A stretch of 64,000 bases of DNA from Mercurialis annua (lineage: Eukaryota; Streptophyta; Magnoliopsida; Malpighiales; Euphorbiaceae). The first letter of the stretch is position 1, and each line of letters opens with the position of its first letter. The notes under the pieces were generated by a model. The model was not told the origin of the DNA, searched no databases, and saw only the letters and a program-made list of their open reading frames with translations. Where the stretch lies: positions 7,070,501 through 7,134,500 of the forward strand of contig NC_065576.1 of assembly GCF_937616625.2 (NCBI RefSeq). Reading direction: 5' to 3'. The position numbers were made by a program, and so were the translations under genes. This document shows positions 11,461 to 21,812 of this stretch, one piece after another.

Positions 11461-14302
11461 TGTAATATCCCGTATTTTTCTTAATATTTCTTTTTTTTGA
11501 ATTATTTTTATTTTTATTTTTTTTAAATTTTTCCGTCGAGTTTTAGATAATTTATTATTATTATTAAATTAATTATCATTCATTAATCTCTTAGGCCTAT
11601 GATTCATTGATAAGTTGGCCATGATTATGTTTAAACTTGGGCCATGCTAATTATTAACATAAAAGCCCATGCATGATAGTAATATGAAGAACCCATGGAA
11701 ACTATTAACATGAATTATGTTATCTACAACAGTTGCGTGAATTCCTTTTAATTATACGTTTCTTATAAACCCTATTGCATACCTTCAAAATCACCAAACC
11801 CTAGCCCTCTCACTTTCAAACGCTGAAATCCTACGCTCTCATTCCTCTCGTGAACTTTGATATTGGTAAGTTTCTCATTCTCAATTCATGAGTTATTCGA
11901 TATCGTCACGTCCGGTTTCCTAACCCGCTCTCTTTTGTTTTAGTATCGTTTTGAGTTTTGCTTCATCACGACATCAGTTTACATCATCCTCTAATAATTG
12001 AACGCGTTGATTCGCTTAACGGTACGTAAATCTCTCCGTTTTAGGCGGCGTCGATTCATCGCTTTTGAGAGTATGGTTACTGTTTATGTTCATGATCTTT
12101 CTGCCGTTCTGTCCAAATTCAAATATGATGTTGTTCATGTGTTTCTATGATTGTAAACTGATTATTCTTAAATAATTTATGATTGCGTTGTCTTAGATCT
12201 CGTCGTTGTTATTTTGTTATTGTTTCATTCTGGATCCACTATTTTCATGTGATGATCTTTGGATGCCATACATTGCTTCTACTCATTGTTTCATTGTTCT
12301 TATTGATATTATCATGTGTTATTTGATGATTAGTTAAGGTTACGGTTTTGTTTTTGGTTTTGAGTTTCATGATTCATTGTTTCGGCAATGTGTCTCAGTT
12401 TCTTATTCTAGTTATTGTTATATTGATATGATCTTAGCTAATATTGTTTGATTACTTTGTTCTTGTTGTTAGAGAATCATTAAAGTTGTTAAATTATAAA
12501 ATGAGGCCACTGTTTCATGTTTCTGCAATTTTGTTTCATGTTAAAGAAGTTGATGTGTTGGTTTGGGCGGTAGAGGCTCTTTTGAAATTGTTGGGCTTTT
12601 AAATTGTTAATGATTATGGGTTTTAATAGTAATTTCTATTGGTTATAAATCATGTTTTAATTTTTGGTTTTGTTCATTAATAATGGGTTTGTGGTATGGT
12701 TTCTTTAAAAATATTGATTAAAATTAAATTGTTTTATAAAATAATCGGGAAACGATAATAATATTTTTATTTATAATTACTCGGGTAATTATTGAATTTT
12801 GGAATTTATTGACTAGAAAGTGTCAATTTGACGTTTTAAAATTTTAAACAATTTCTTAATTTATTTTAATTAAATATAAATCGTTAGTAACTATTGATTA
12901 CTTGAGTTTTAAGTTATTGAGTTCCGTTTTAAATATTGATTTATTATTTTATCAAATTGTTAATTTGAAAATTATAAAGTACGGTTTATAATTTTGATAA
13001 AATATTTTGGGTCGGGTTTGACTTGAGTCACCCGACATGTGAGGTAGCTTGGTAGTTATCAGTAACTCGGCTAACCCATTATTTGGAATTTAAATTAATT
13101 TATTATTTAAATAATATTAAATAATATTTCTGAAATGGATTATTTTATTTAGACGGGAACTCAATAGACGTGATTGTTTATGACTTTATTATTATTTGAG
13201 TTTTATGATTACTCTGACTTGACTTTACATTGACTTGTCGTTTGTGCTAGTCCTATGTGGTGTCTAGTACTCTCTAGAGTTAGGGTCTGTTTTTTTTTTA
13301 ATTGTTATATTATATTTTGTCTAGACCCGTCGACTGTTCGTACTTCAGAGGCGAACCAGAGTTAGATTGCTTGTCAAGATCACGTGGATTTAGCAAACAG
13401 TGAGTTTATATCTCTATTTACCTCTTTATTAAGCAAATGTTATATTTTGTATATTTATATGTATAAACAGCTTTCGAACTGTTTTTCGGCATTGTGGATT
13501 TGATTTGGAACGTGCTACTCGATGGGCATCATCGGGACTGCGTGCGCACCGGTAATGATTATGGTAATGAGGTAGGTTTGAGATACGTCTCACCTTAGTG
13601 AGGGCACCGGTGGAAGATACGTCTCCTGGGCTCACTATTTATTAAGTGATAGTCGGGGTCGGTTATTGAGATACGTCTCACCGACACGACAATGGATTTA
13701 GAATTGTGGTTTAGGGTTTCATTGATAATCCATAATGAAAATGTTTTATTAAACGTTTTAAAGGTTTTTAACTTAATAAATGTAAATGGTTATATAAACT
13801 CTACTCAGTAAATCTGACCCCGTTGTTTTCCCAAATTTTCCAGGTTTATGATTTGAGCTTTGGTCGATCTCCATTTCTTCTTTCTCAGAGGTTTTTATTT
13901 TATTTTCAGAATAAAAGAGTCGAACTATTTTAAACTCTTAGACCGCAGTAGTAGTTTCATATTATTCTTGTCTTAGTCTTACGTTTATAGTTTTGACTAT
14001 TGTTTGTTGGATTGGTCCAACTATTATTTTATCAGTTTTGGCATGATTACAGTGTTTATGGAATTATATTATATTGCCATACTGTTGGAGTTAAAATTCT
14101 AAATAAGTATACTTGGAATATATGTTGCTTATTGTACTGCTAGACTAGGCTGAAGTCTCGGTTGCCCCCGAGCATGTGGTTTTCTGCAGGTACATTGTTT
14201 TTAAATGATAAGTTGGTTATCCGCAAGGCTAGCTACGGGTTTTTGGTACAACCATACCCATACCCTAGCGCCGGTCACGATTCATGAAAATGGGTCGTGA
14301 CA
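11461..14302 (+). repeat. 3' LTR (2842 bp)
   Basis: Matches the 5' LTR end to end. Differences seen by eye include one fewer TAT unit near 11564, CCCATGG for CCCATGA near 11694, AAATATAAATC for TATATAAATC near 12873 and a one-base deletion near 13656. It is followed by TCTCC (14303-14307), then exon 1 of the disrupted DUF1985 gene. Confidence 0.95.
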
Positions 14303-14307
14303 TCTCC
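14303..14307. repeat. 3' target-site duplication TCTCC
   Basis: Second copy of the 5-bp duplication; see 3221-3225. Confidence 0.95.
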
Positions 14308-14390
14308 TCTTCATTCTTGATTTTTTCTCAGTCTTACAAACAGGAACTTCAACTGCATGTAACATTTTGATTCTTAAACTTTTTCGAACT

Positions 14391-14516
14391 GGAGAATTAG
14401 CGACATTCTCCACTTCATTATCAACAGTGACAGGAGAATTAGCGACATTATCCACTTCATTATCAACAGTGACAGGAGAATTAACGACATTCTCCACTTC
14501 ATTATCAACAGTGACA
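14391..14516 (-). repeat. Three tandem 42-bp coding repeats
   Basis: Three 42-bp units beginning GGAGAATTA(G/A)CGACATT encode, on the minus strand, a 14-residue unit of the form SPVTVDNEVENVAN within exon 1 of the DUF1985 gene. The units differ at only a few positions. Their length keeps the frame, so they lengthen a low-complexity acidic linker. Confidence 0.85.
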
Positions 14517-14588
14517 GGCCTTTTCATTTGTCTAATGATTTGAGTTACTGTTTTATTCAAATCGGAATCACTCATGATGTCAGATTAA

Positions 14589-15110
14589 CTGAAAATAAAA
14601 CACAAATCAGTTATAATCAACACAATACAAAGAGAAAATCAACAAATATGAACAAACAATTGAAAAATTTAAATAAAAAATAAAAAAAAAATGCCTAAAA
14701 AACCTAAAAAACGATTACAGACAAATTAATTGAAAAATGTAAACATTACTCACCAAACGCACTGATAAGATTCAGAAAACACAGATATATCAATGAGAAC
14801 CAGAAACGAAGAATCAAAATCGATGAAGAAAAGAAGAAAATGGAAGACGAAGAAACGGCAATAAAGCGAGAACTGAAAGAGAATGAAAGAAAAGAGAGGG
14901 AAGAGTGATAACTGCTCACGGAGTAAAAACATAAATATTTGAAAACTGGGAGTATAAACATAAATGGGTTGGGTCATTAAAATAAAAAAAACCGCCCATG
15001 TAGGTAAAGACATATATGTCCATAAAATAGAGAGTAATTTCAGAATCTTTTAATCACTGAGGTATAATCTGTAAATATTTATAAAAATAGAGTATTTTTC
15101 CTAATTTTCT
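14589..15110 (-). promoter_or_regulatory. 5'UTR intron and upstream region of the DUF1985 gene; possible MULE end
   Basis: On the minus strand a donor TTTG|GTGAGT at 14753/14754 and an acceptor TTTTCAG at 14589-14590 define a probable 165-bp intron in the 5' leader. The leader upstream is strongly pyrimidine-rich on that strand, which produces two meaningless open frames around 14746-15013. The outer end, near 15102 (GGAAAAATACTC…TTACAGATTATACC on the minus strand), resembles Mutator-like terminal repeats. The matching end would lie outside the window, so MULE membership is inference. Confidence 0.4.
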
Positions 15111-15121
15111 CTTAAATTAAA

Positions 15122-15499
15122 GGTCTAATGGTAAAAAAACCCAAACCTTTACGACTTGTTGCAATTATATATAAACCTTTTCATTTTTGCAATAATATCC
15201 AAATTGCATTTTTTTACTGTAATAATATCTAAATTGCATTTTTTATAGCAATAATAGTCAAATTGATGGCTAAACTTGTTGTTTTCAATTAAAATATTAG
15301 GCTATTATTATGTTTTGATGTATAATAATATAGTAAAATTCCCAAAAAATGGCAATAAACTCAAAAAAATTCACACAAAAAGTGCAATTTGGATATTATT
15401 GCAACAAAATAATGCAATTTGGATATTATTGTAAAAATTAAAAAGTTTGAATATAATTGCAACAAGTCGTAAAGGTTTGGATTTTTTTTGCCATTAAAT
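15122..15499. mobile_element. Foldback MITE (MULE-like) with long inverted repeats
   Basis: About 90-100 bp at each end are inverted copies of each other, with ACGACTTGTTGCAATTATAT-type text on the left and its complement on the right. It is flanked by TTAAATTAAA (15112-15121 and 15500-15509). The interior repeats TGCAATTTGGATATTATTG in both orientations. Non-coding. Duplications of 9-10 bp suggest Mutator-type transposase mobilisation in trans. Confidence 0.75.
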
Positions 15500-15713
15500 T
15501 TAAATTAAATATGAAATAGCTTTTTAATTCGGTAAAACTACATAATTGTAAACAAAATTATGTAGCTTTAGTTATAAAGACGTGTAGATTTGACAAAAGA
15601 AAACAAAATTTAAATTACTCTAAAATTTCTATATATGTCATAATTCACACATTTGTCATTTCTATTTTAAAATCAAACAAATAGTCATTTATTTTTGTTT
15701 CTATCAATGATTC

Positions 15714-16494
15714 ACTCCCTCCGTTCATTTATAATGTCAGTCAATTGAGTCAACGAACTTAACTAAAAGAGTTTCATTTCACTTTAGTTCTTAAACTTAT
15801 TTTTGATACAAATATAAATAAAAATTATAAATTAATAAAATTTGATGGTTCAATAAATTTAATTTATTTAATTTTTGCTTTCTTATTTTTAAATGTTTTT
15901 AATTAATTTAGTTTTAAAACAAACAAAAAATTAAAACTTTTATAAAAAATATTAAAAAATAAAATTGAAGTCGTTAACTCATTATATCTCATAATAATAT
16001 GATTTTAATTCAGCTTTATTATTTTTTTAAATCTAAACATTTGCGTATTGTATTAATTACGACCAAATTTTTCAATTATGTCCAATTTGAAAGTCTTTTT
16101 TTGCAATTGTGACCAAACTTAAGTTTCATTTTTTAAATTCAAGCTTTTGCTTTTTATATCAATTGCGACCAAACGTTTATAATAACTCTTTTTAGAAATT
16201 GGAGAAAAAAATTAAAATTTATTGTAATTGAAAAATACGTAAAGGTTTAGATATAATGAAATTCAAAGTTTTGATCACAATTACAAAAATATATATTCAA
16301 ATTGGACATAATTGTAAAAATTTAAATTTTTTGTGTAATTGATAAAAGATGCATATGTTTGAATTTAAAAAATAGTTTGGCCTTTTAATTTAGACATATT
16401 AAAAATATAAATTCAAAAATTAAATTAAAATTTATTTTTAAAATTTTATCCTTTAACTCAGTTGACTAACACCAAAAATTGAACGGAAGGACTA
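15714..16494. mobile_element. Degenerate foldback element split by a nested MITE
   Basis: The left end CTCCCTCCGTTCATTTATAA…GTCAGTCAATTGAGTCAAC pairs imperfectly with the right end GTTGACTAACACCAAAAATTGAACGGAAGGAC. The ends resemble the element at 59998-60404. A second foldback MITE (16012-16382) sits inside. Confidence 0.45.
16012..16382. mobile_element. Nested foldback MITE, MULE-like
   Basis: Inverted arms of roughly 70 bp or more share TTAATTACGACC/AATTATGTCCAATTTGAA-type text. The flanks are TTTTAATTC (16003-16011) and TTTTAATTT (16383-16391), which match at 8 of 9 bases. A fragment of the same family lies at about 62146-62304. Confidence 0.6.
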
Positions 16495-16599
16495 AATTGT
16501 TGACGGAAATAAAGTACATTTCATATCATTTGATTTCCAAATAGGCGGGGCAAAAATGTGAATTAAGATATATATGAGAGGCCTCATAATAATTTGCTA

Positions 16600-16908
16600 A
16601 AAATAGCTCGTATTCATTTGTTTTGATTCATGTTCACGTTCATGTTCATATTCATTTATTTAGTTGTTAAACGATCACAACCTAGAAACACATTTAGCAT
16701 GTTTGCGAACTTGTTCGTTTAGCAGTTAAAGTAACGAACACGAAATGCACACAAACAGAACATTAACATTATAAAGTATGAAGGAACCAAACATGAACAC
16801 TTTATTCGAAACTCGAAAGAACATGAATAGAATATGAACATCCCCCATTCATGTAACGAACCAAACATGAACACCTCATAATCCGGCTTGCCGGTTCTTA
16901 CAGCCCTA
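16600..16908. mobile_element. Old hAT-like MITE, relative of the element at 62731-63500
   Basis: Shares GTTCGTTTAGC, AACGAACCAAACATGAACAC and a terminal …GGTTCTTACAGCCCTA, an eroded form of the …GGTTCATTTACACCCCTA end of the young copy. An open frame at 16719-16940 on the minus strand is fortuitous. Confidence 0.55.
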
Positions 16909-17175
16909 AAAATCAACTTAATCTCTAAATTTATTTTCATTTGGTCTAATTAATAATTTGATATATAAGTCCAAACACAACATGTTTAATCATACAAAAT
17001 ATTTCTTTTGTTCCATTTTATATATCTCATTTGATTTCACATAAAAATTAAAAAAATATTTTTTTATTTTATTCTCATTAATGATAATAGAGTTTCTATA
17101 CAATTTATTTTAATTTTATAAAATAAAGATAAAATTATAAAATATAATATTTAATGTATACTATTATTATAAAAA

Positions 17176-17435
17176 GGTTAATTGCAAATTAAATTACAAA
17201 CTTTACTCTGATTTGCAATTACAACACGAACTTTAGAATTTGACAATGTTAGTAACCAACTTTTATTTTTTTGGCAAATTGGTACATCGAGTTAAAAAAA
17301 ACTAGTATGGACATTGTAATATACAGCCACGTGTTGTTACATGATTGGTCGGTGTACGAGTTTGCCATAAAATAAAAATTGGTTACTGAGGTTATCAAGT
17401 TCCAAAGTTTGTATTGTAATTACAAATCACGCTAA
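17176..17435. mobile_element. Foldback MITE, same family as 37873-38162
   Basis: Begins GGTTAATTGCAAAT and contains ACAATGTTAGTAACCAACTTTTA, GGACATTGTAATATAC and GTTACTGAGGTTATCAAG, all matched in order by the copy at 37873. Its right end is eroded. Confidence 0.65.
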
Positions 17436-17830
17436 TAGCGATTTAAATATGTTTAATAAATGTTTTAATGAGCAACTTGTTTAAATGACACATTTAAACT
17501 CACTTAATAATTTAAATAATATGTAAATTTATTTCATATAATACAAATATAATTATCACGATCTATTAAATAAATAACTTTAAAATTATATATGACATTA
17601 AATATATAAATATAATAAAAATGATTATATTTTAGAATTATTAAATAAATAATATTTAGTTAAAAATAGTTAGTTATTTTTAAACGGGTTAGATGTGTAT
17701 AACTTACTTAGATATAAAATTAATTATGTCATTAATGGATTGACCAGTTTATTGTCCTATTATATATACATTAAATTTAAATTGGTTTTAATTCTGTAAG
17801 TGTTTAAAATTGCGGTGTCTATTTTTTTAG

Positions 17831-18066
17831 TGTTATTTGCATATTAAATTTCGACATTTCACGTTTATAGCGATTTAATTTCATTTTTAAAATGTCGCGC
17901 CACACATTCCAATCTTTCGCGTTTTTTGCATTGTGAAGCCTATAGTTTTTTTTTTCACCCAAAAAAACTAAAAAATATGTAAAAAACGGCGCCGCTTTGT
18001 AAAAAAAAAAAAGACGTCATAAAACGACATACTACACAAAATCTGGAATTTAATATGCAAATAATT
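17831..18066. mobile_element. Short MITE with TTATTTGCATATTAAA ends
   Basis: The inverted ends are TTATTTGCATATTAAATTTCG and, on the other side, GAATTTAATATGCAAATAA. The interior carries AAAATGTCGCGCCACACAT and GCGTTTTTTGCAT, which match the copy at 35356-35654. Confidence 0.6.
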
Positions 18067-18905
18067 AATCCTTCTTCTTTTTTTATGTAGCTAAACCAAC
18101 CTAATACACTCGCGACTCTTCTATTTGTCTTCTATGATTAGTCTGATGCTAAATCAACCTTACATTATGTCTGCATCTCTAAAATTAGTGCTTTATACTT
18201 TAAGAAAATGTCTATTTAGTCTGGATATTATATATTATTGAAAAAAAATTAAAAAAAAAATTCTTTAAATATAAAAAAGCTAATAATATTTGTCACAAGT
18301 CCAACGAATCCGGTAAGAACTAATCTATTTTTTTCTTTCAATATGTTTATATATTTGCCTGTCCTTTACCCATAATGGTCCAAATGTATGAAAGATATGA
18401 AAACGTCTTAAACTAAGCTAATCAGCTTTGTTTAAAATAAACAATTCTGACGTTTGAGCAAAATAATAATCTGATCATTACTTCTGAAAGTGATCCCAAC
18501 TATTTGCCGTCCGAATGATTTTATTTGTCAAAAATAATCTTAAAACATTGCAAAATGAGAGGTCGGCTTAAGCATTAAACCAAGTCTTTTCTGAGAACAA
18601 ATATCTATTTTTTAGGAAGAGCGTTAGTAGCAAGAATTAAATCTACGATTTTAATAGAATATTGTCTAATATTTATACCATTTATGCTATAACTCATTAT
18701 TAATAAATATCTATTAGTTATGATCTTTTAAATAGGATAAAATATTAGACTTCGAATTCTCACCTAAATTCGGTGCATGAAAGATATATATTATATAGAC
18801 ATAATCCATCAAGGGAAGTTCCCATCAATCAAATGCTAGTAAAATGAGAAGTGCTATTTAAATATGAGAGTTTCATGATTAGATAAAATTAACTTTGAAT
18901 GCATT
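18067..18905. other. Intergenic AT-rich sequence, no gene seen
   Basis: No open frame of note, no RNA gene and no clear repeat structure. It separates the MITE cluster from the receptor kinase's upstream region. Confidence 0.5.
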
Positions 18906-18909
18906 TTAC

Positions 18910-19142
18910 TATGGTTGTACATTCGATTGGAATCAAATTGAACCGAATTAAAATTTTAATTTTTTTTAAAACGAATGGAACCAAATTTACAAGAAGATAA
19001 AAAACTTCAAATCGAACTGAACCAATCGGTTTAGTTGATTTTTTTTGCTTTTTTTGGTTTGGTTGCATTAAAACTTAATTTAATTATTTTATCTCCAAAC
19101 TTCAACCGATTATTCGGTTTGGTTTAGTTTTACATACCCCTA
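18910..19142. mobile_element. Degenerate hAT-like MITE upstream of the receptor kinase
   Basis: Rich in GAACCGAA/TTCGGTTTGG text. Its ends TATGGTTGTACATTCG and …TTTTACATACCCCTA are eroded versions of the TAGGGGTGTA-type end. It ends about 230 bp before the kinase ATG, so it lies in the proximal promoter region. I found no clean 8-bp duplication. Confidence 0.5.
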
Positions 19143-19374
19143 GAAATTAAATGCCAAAAATATGTTATGCCCTCAGAATCAAAGTTAGACCTAGACAAGT
19201 TCCATAAAATCCAAAAAAACTTTAAAATTTAAATATATTGATGTCACACAAATAATCATAATTAATACTAGATTAGCATTTTAAGACAAGCATATAGTTC
19301 AACTAACTTTCATTGAACTCTCCACCCCACTTCACCTTTTCAGTTTTCTGTTTCTCTTATGCAATTCAATAATC

Positions 19375-21405
19375 ATGCCACCTCTTCTAAAATCCCAACA
19401 AATTCATAATCTGATGATTCCAATTTCCATTTTATTAATCTTGTATTCACTGCCTCTGTCAAATTCAATATCCTTTAATTTCACAAGTTTTAATCCAAAT
19501 ATGGCAGACATATCGTTCCAGGGCGATGCGTTTTTGTCGCAAAATGTTATTCAGCTCACGAAGAACGCGAAAGACGACAACTTGACAAGTAGTGTCGGAA
19601 GAGCAAGTTATAGAAATCCTGTCAGGATTTGGGATGCTAGGACAAAAAAGCTTGCAGATTTCACTACACATTTCTCTTTTACAATGAAAGCAATCGATCC
19701 GAATGCTTTTGGTGACGGAATTTCTTTTTTTATGGCGCCATTTAATTCTCCGATTCCTGATAATTCTAGTGGAGGGTTTCTGGCACTTTTCAGTCCTGAT
19801 AAAGCTTTCGATTCGTCGAAAAAGAATCAAATTGTTGCGGTTGAGTTCGATAGTGTCAGAAATTCGTGGGATCGGAGTGAAAATCATGTCGGTATTAATA
19901 TAAATTCAATAGAATCTGTCACATATGTCAACTGGACTAGCAGTATAAAAGATGGCCGAGTTGCAAATGCGTGGATAAGTTATAATTCCACTAGTCAAAA
20001 TTTGAGTGTTTTTCTAACTTATGCTCAAAATCCTGTATTTAATGGTGAGTCTAATCTTTCATATATTGTTGATTTGAGGGAAATTTTGCCTGAATTGGTA
20101 AGTGTAGGTTTTTCGGCTTCTACCGGTTCTTGGGTTGAATTACATAATATACTTTCTTGGAATTTAACTTCAAACTTGGAGATCAGTAGAAAACCGAAAA
20201 GCAAAACAGGACTCATTGTTGCTTTAGCAGCTTCGAGTTTCGGAGTTTCTATTTGTGGTTTAGGTTTGATTTGGTTGGTGTATCGGAGAAAACGGCGTGG
20301 TGTCGGAAACGATGATGAAATTGTTGATGGTTCTATGGATGATGAATTTGAAAAAGGAACCGGGCCTAAGAGGTTCACTTACCGCGACCTCTCACGCGCA
20401 ACTAGCAACTTTTCTGAGGCAGGAAAGCTCGGTGAAGGAGGATTTGGAGGCGTTTATAAGGGACTTTTGAGCCAATCGAAAACAGAAATTGCAGTTAAAA
20501 GAGTCTCAAGGGGATCAAAGCAAGGTAAAAAGGAATACGTATCAGAAGTGAGGATCATCAGCCGTTTACGACACAGAAATTTAGTCCAACTTATCGGTTG
20601 GTGCCACGAAAAAAACGAATTGTTACTAGTCTACGAGTTCATGCCTAACGGAAGCCTTGATACCCATCTCTTTGGAGGGGGAATCGAGTTAGCTTGGCCT
20701 ACAAGGTACAAAATCGCGTTAGGATTGGCTTCTGCTCTGTTATATCTTCATGAAGAATGGGAGCAATGCGTAGTGCATAGAGATATCAAATCGAGCAATG
20801 TCATGTTAGATTCCAGTTTTAACGCCAAGCTTGGCGATTTTGGCCTAGCAAGACTAGTAGACCATGATCTCGGTTCACAAACGACGGTTCTGGCAGGGAC
20901 CATGGGGTATTTAGCTCCGGAATGTGTCACCACAGGCAAAGCTAGTAAAGAATCAGATGTTTACAGTTTCGGAGTAGTAGCACTCGAAATCACTTGCGGA
21001 AGAAGACCGGTCGATATAAAGCAAGGACCGGATAAAGTAAGGCTTATAGAATGGGTTTGGGATCTATATGGAAAAGGCCAAATTCTTGAAGCTGTGGATA
21101 AAATTTTGAGTAGTGAATTTGATGAGAGGCAATTAGAATGTCTGATGACCGTTGGATTATGGTGTTGCCATCCTGATTTGAATCATCGACCGTCGATTCG
21201 GCAAGTGATAAATGTTCTGAATTTTGAAGCTCCATTGCCTAGTCTTCCTGCTAAATTGCCTGTGCCAATGTACTATGCACCTCCACTGGATATGTGCAAA
21301 TTTTCATACACATCAGGTTTCACAAATACTGGAAGCACTTGTTCTACAAATTCCTCATTAGGGTCTGCAAAATCTCTTTTGAAACCAAAGGAAAATGATG
21401 TATAA
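19375..21405 (+). CDS. L-type lectin receptor-like kinase, LecRK-IX type
   Basis: A single-exon gene of 676 aa, typical for the family. It has a signal peptide (about 1-31, MIPISILLILYSLPL core), a legume-lectin domain (about 32-265) with the metal-site segment AVEFDSVRNSWDRSENHVGI, several N-glycosylation sequons, one membrane span (about 279-301, ending in YRRKRR) and a cytosolic Ser/Thr kinase (about 347-620). Kinase landmarks are the Gly loop GEGGFGGVYKG from G353, AVK at K375, HRD at 468-470 (RD-type, catalytically complete), DFG at 488-490 and GTMGYLAPE. The WDLYGKGQILEAVDK segment and overall order resemble Arabidopsis LecRK-IX.1/IX.2 (assignment from memory). Such receptors act at the plasma membrane in pathogen and cell-wall surveillance; the ligand here is unknown. 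There is no frameshift or missing catalytic residue. The ATG chosen gives the signal peptide. Confidence 0.95.
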   Translation: MPPLLKSQQIHNLMIPISILLILYSLPLSNSISFNFTSFNPNMADISFQGDAFLSQNVIQLTKNAKDDNLTSSVGRASYRNPVRIWDARTKKLADFTTHFSFTMKAIDPNAFGDGISFFMAPFNSPIPDNSSGGFLALFSPDKAFDSSKKNQIVAVEFDSVRNSWDRSENHVGININSIESVTYVNWTSSIKDGRVANAWISYNSTSQNLSVFLTYAQNPVFNGESNLSYIVDLREILPELVSVGFSASTGSWVELHNILSWNLTSNLEISRKPKSKTGLIVALAASSFGVSICGLGLIWLVYRRKRRGVGNDDEIVDGSMDDEFEKGTGPKRFTYRDLSRATSNFSEAGKLGEGGFGGVYKGLLSQSKTEIAVKRVSRGSKQGKKEYVSEVRIISRLRHRNLVQLIGWCHEKNELLLVYEFMPNGSLDTHLFGGGIELAWPTRYKIALGLASALLYLHEEWEQCVVHRDIKSSNVMLDSSFNAKLGDFGLARLVDHDLGSQTTVLAGTMGYLAPECVTTGKASKESDVYSFGVVALEITCGRRPVDIKQGPDKVRLIEWVWDLYGKGQILEAVDKILSSEFDERQLECLMTVGLWCCHPDLNHRPSIRQVINVLNFEAPLPSLPAKLPVPMYYAPPLDMCKFSYTSGFTNTGSTCSTNSSLGSAKSLLKPKENDV

Positions 21406-21812
21406 TCTTGTAAATTACCTTATGTTGATGAAGGAAAAATTATACCAATGTGTCTGAATTTTTCTGAAAATGCTCTTTTAGTGCATGGACTTTTTCTTTC
21501 TTTTTAACCTTTTTAAGAGTTAAACGAGTGTTTTAATTTGTTTTTCGGTCGCCGGATTATTAATATATAATACCAAAAAAATTTCATTTTAATTCCATAT
21601 AAGCAAGTATATTATTTTCACACATTATCATAATTATTTTTACTAATAAGACAATAAATCTCAAGTATATATGATGTTTATTTCTGTCTTTTTGGCAATT
21701 ATGCTTATAATCATTTCCAATTTACTACTTTTATTTACAAAAATATTAAAAATCAACATACACTGGAACAAAATCTTTTAATTCCTGAAACCATTAACTA
21801 TTACAATTAAAA
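21406..21812. other. Convergent intergenic spacer
   Basis: AT-rich spacer between the stop codons of the plus-strand kinase and the minus-strand DUF620 gene. It should hold both 3'UTRs. Several AATAAA-like words are present but none can be assigned. No gene seen. Confidence 0.5.

Larger units (their letters stand above)
3226..14302 (+). mobile_element. Complete Ty3/gypsy LTR retrotransposon, chromovirus (Tekay/Del-like)
   Basis: An 11.08-kb element made of a 5' LTR (3226-6071), PBS, gag, protease, RT, RNase H, integrase with chromodomain, PPT and a 3' LTR (11461-14302), flanked by TCTCC duplications. The LTRs start TGTAATATCCC and end GGGTCGTGACA. The domain order and a C-terminal chromodomain place it in the chromoviruses; the large LTRs and two CCHC knuckles fit the Tekay/Del group (inference). 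By eye the two LTRs differ at about a dozen bases plus a few small indels, so insertion was recent. The coding region carries one frameshift, one nonsense codon and a changed RT active site. It lies antisense to the DUF1985 gene it interrupts. Confidence 0.95.
927..14588 (-). pseudogene. DUF1985 (Ulp1-associated, MULE-type) gene, disrupted by two LTR elements
   Basis: Minus-strand gene, 3' end missing. The ATG is at 14575 (MSDSDLNKT…), just after a splice acceptor at 14589-14590 that closes a probable 5'UTR intron. Exon 1 runs 14588-14303, is interrupted by the LTR retrotransposon, and resumes at 3220-3107; removing the element and one TCTCC copy restores the frame exactly (91 + 38 codons). 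The later exons are 2399-1566 (278 codons, DUF1985 core), 1487-1176 (104 codons) and 1078-927 (Asp/Glu/Ser-rich), then it is cut by the second LTR. All junctions are GT-AG and phase 0, with no internal stop. Family knowledge: DUF1985 proteins are common in plants, often inside Mutator-like elements and often carrying a C-terminal Ulp1/C48 SUMO-protease domain. That domain would lie beyond the left edge and is not seen. Exon 1 holds three 14-residue repeats and a Lys/Arg-rich, NLS-like stretch. It cannot make full-length protein now. Confidence 0.82.

Noticed and set aside
3226..14302. Endogenous pararetrovirus as the source of the RT sequences
   Set aside because: LTRs, tRNA-Met PBS, integrase and chromodomain with a 5-bp duplication identify a Ty3/gypsy retrotransposon; no movement or coat-type protein seen.
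14391..14516. Regular 42-bp repeats as a CRISPR-like array
   Set aside because: No spacers; contiguous coding tandem repeats in a plant exon.
14746..15013. 71- and 87-aa minus-strand frames rich in Ser/Phe
   Set aside because: Product of a pyrimidine-rich leader strand; a splice donor interrupts them.
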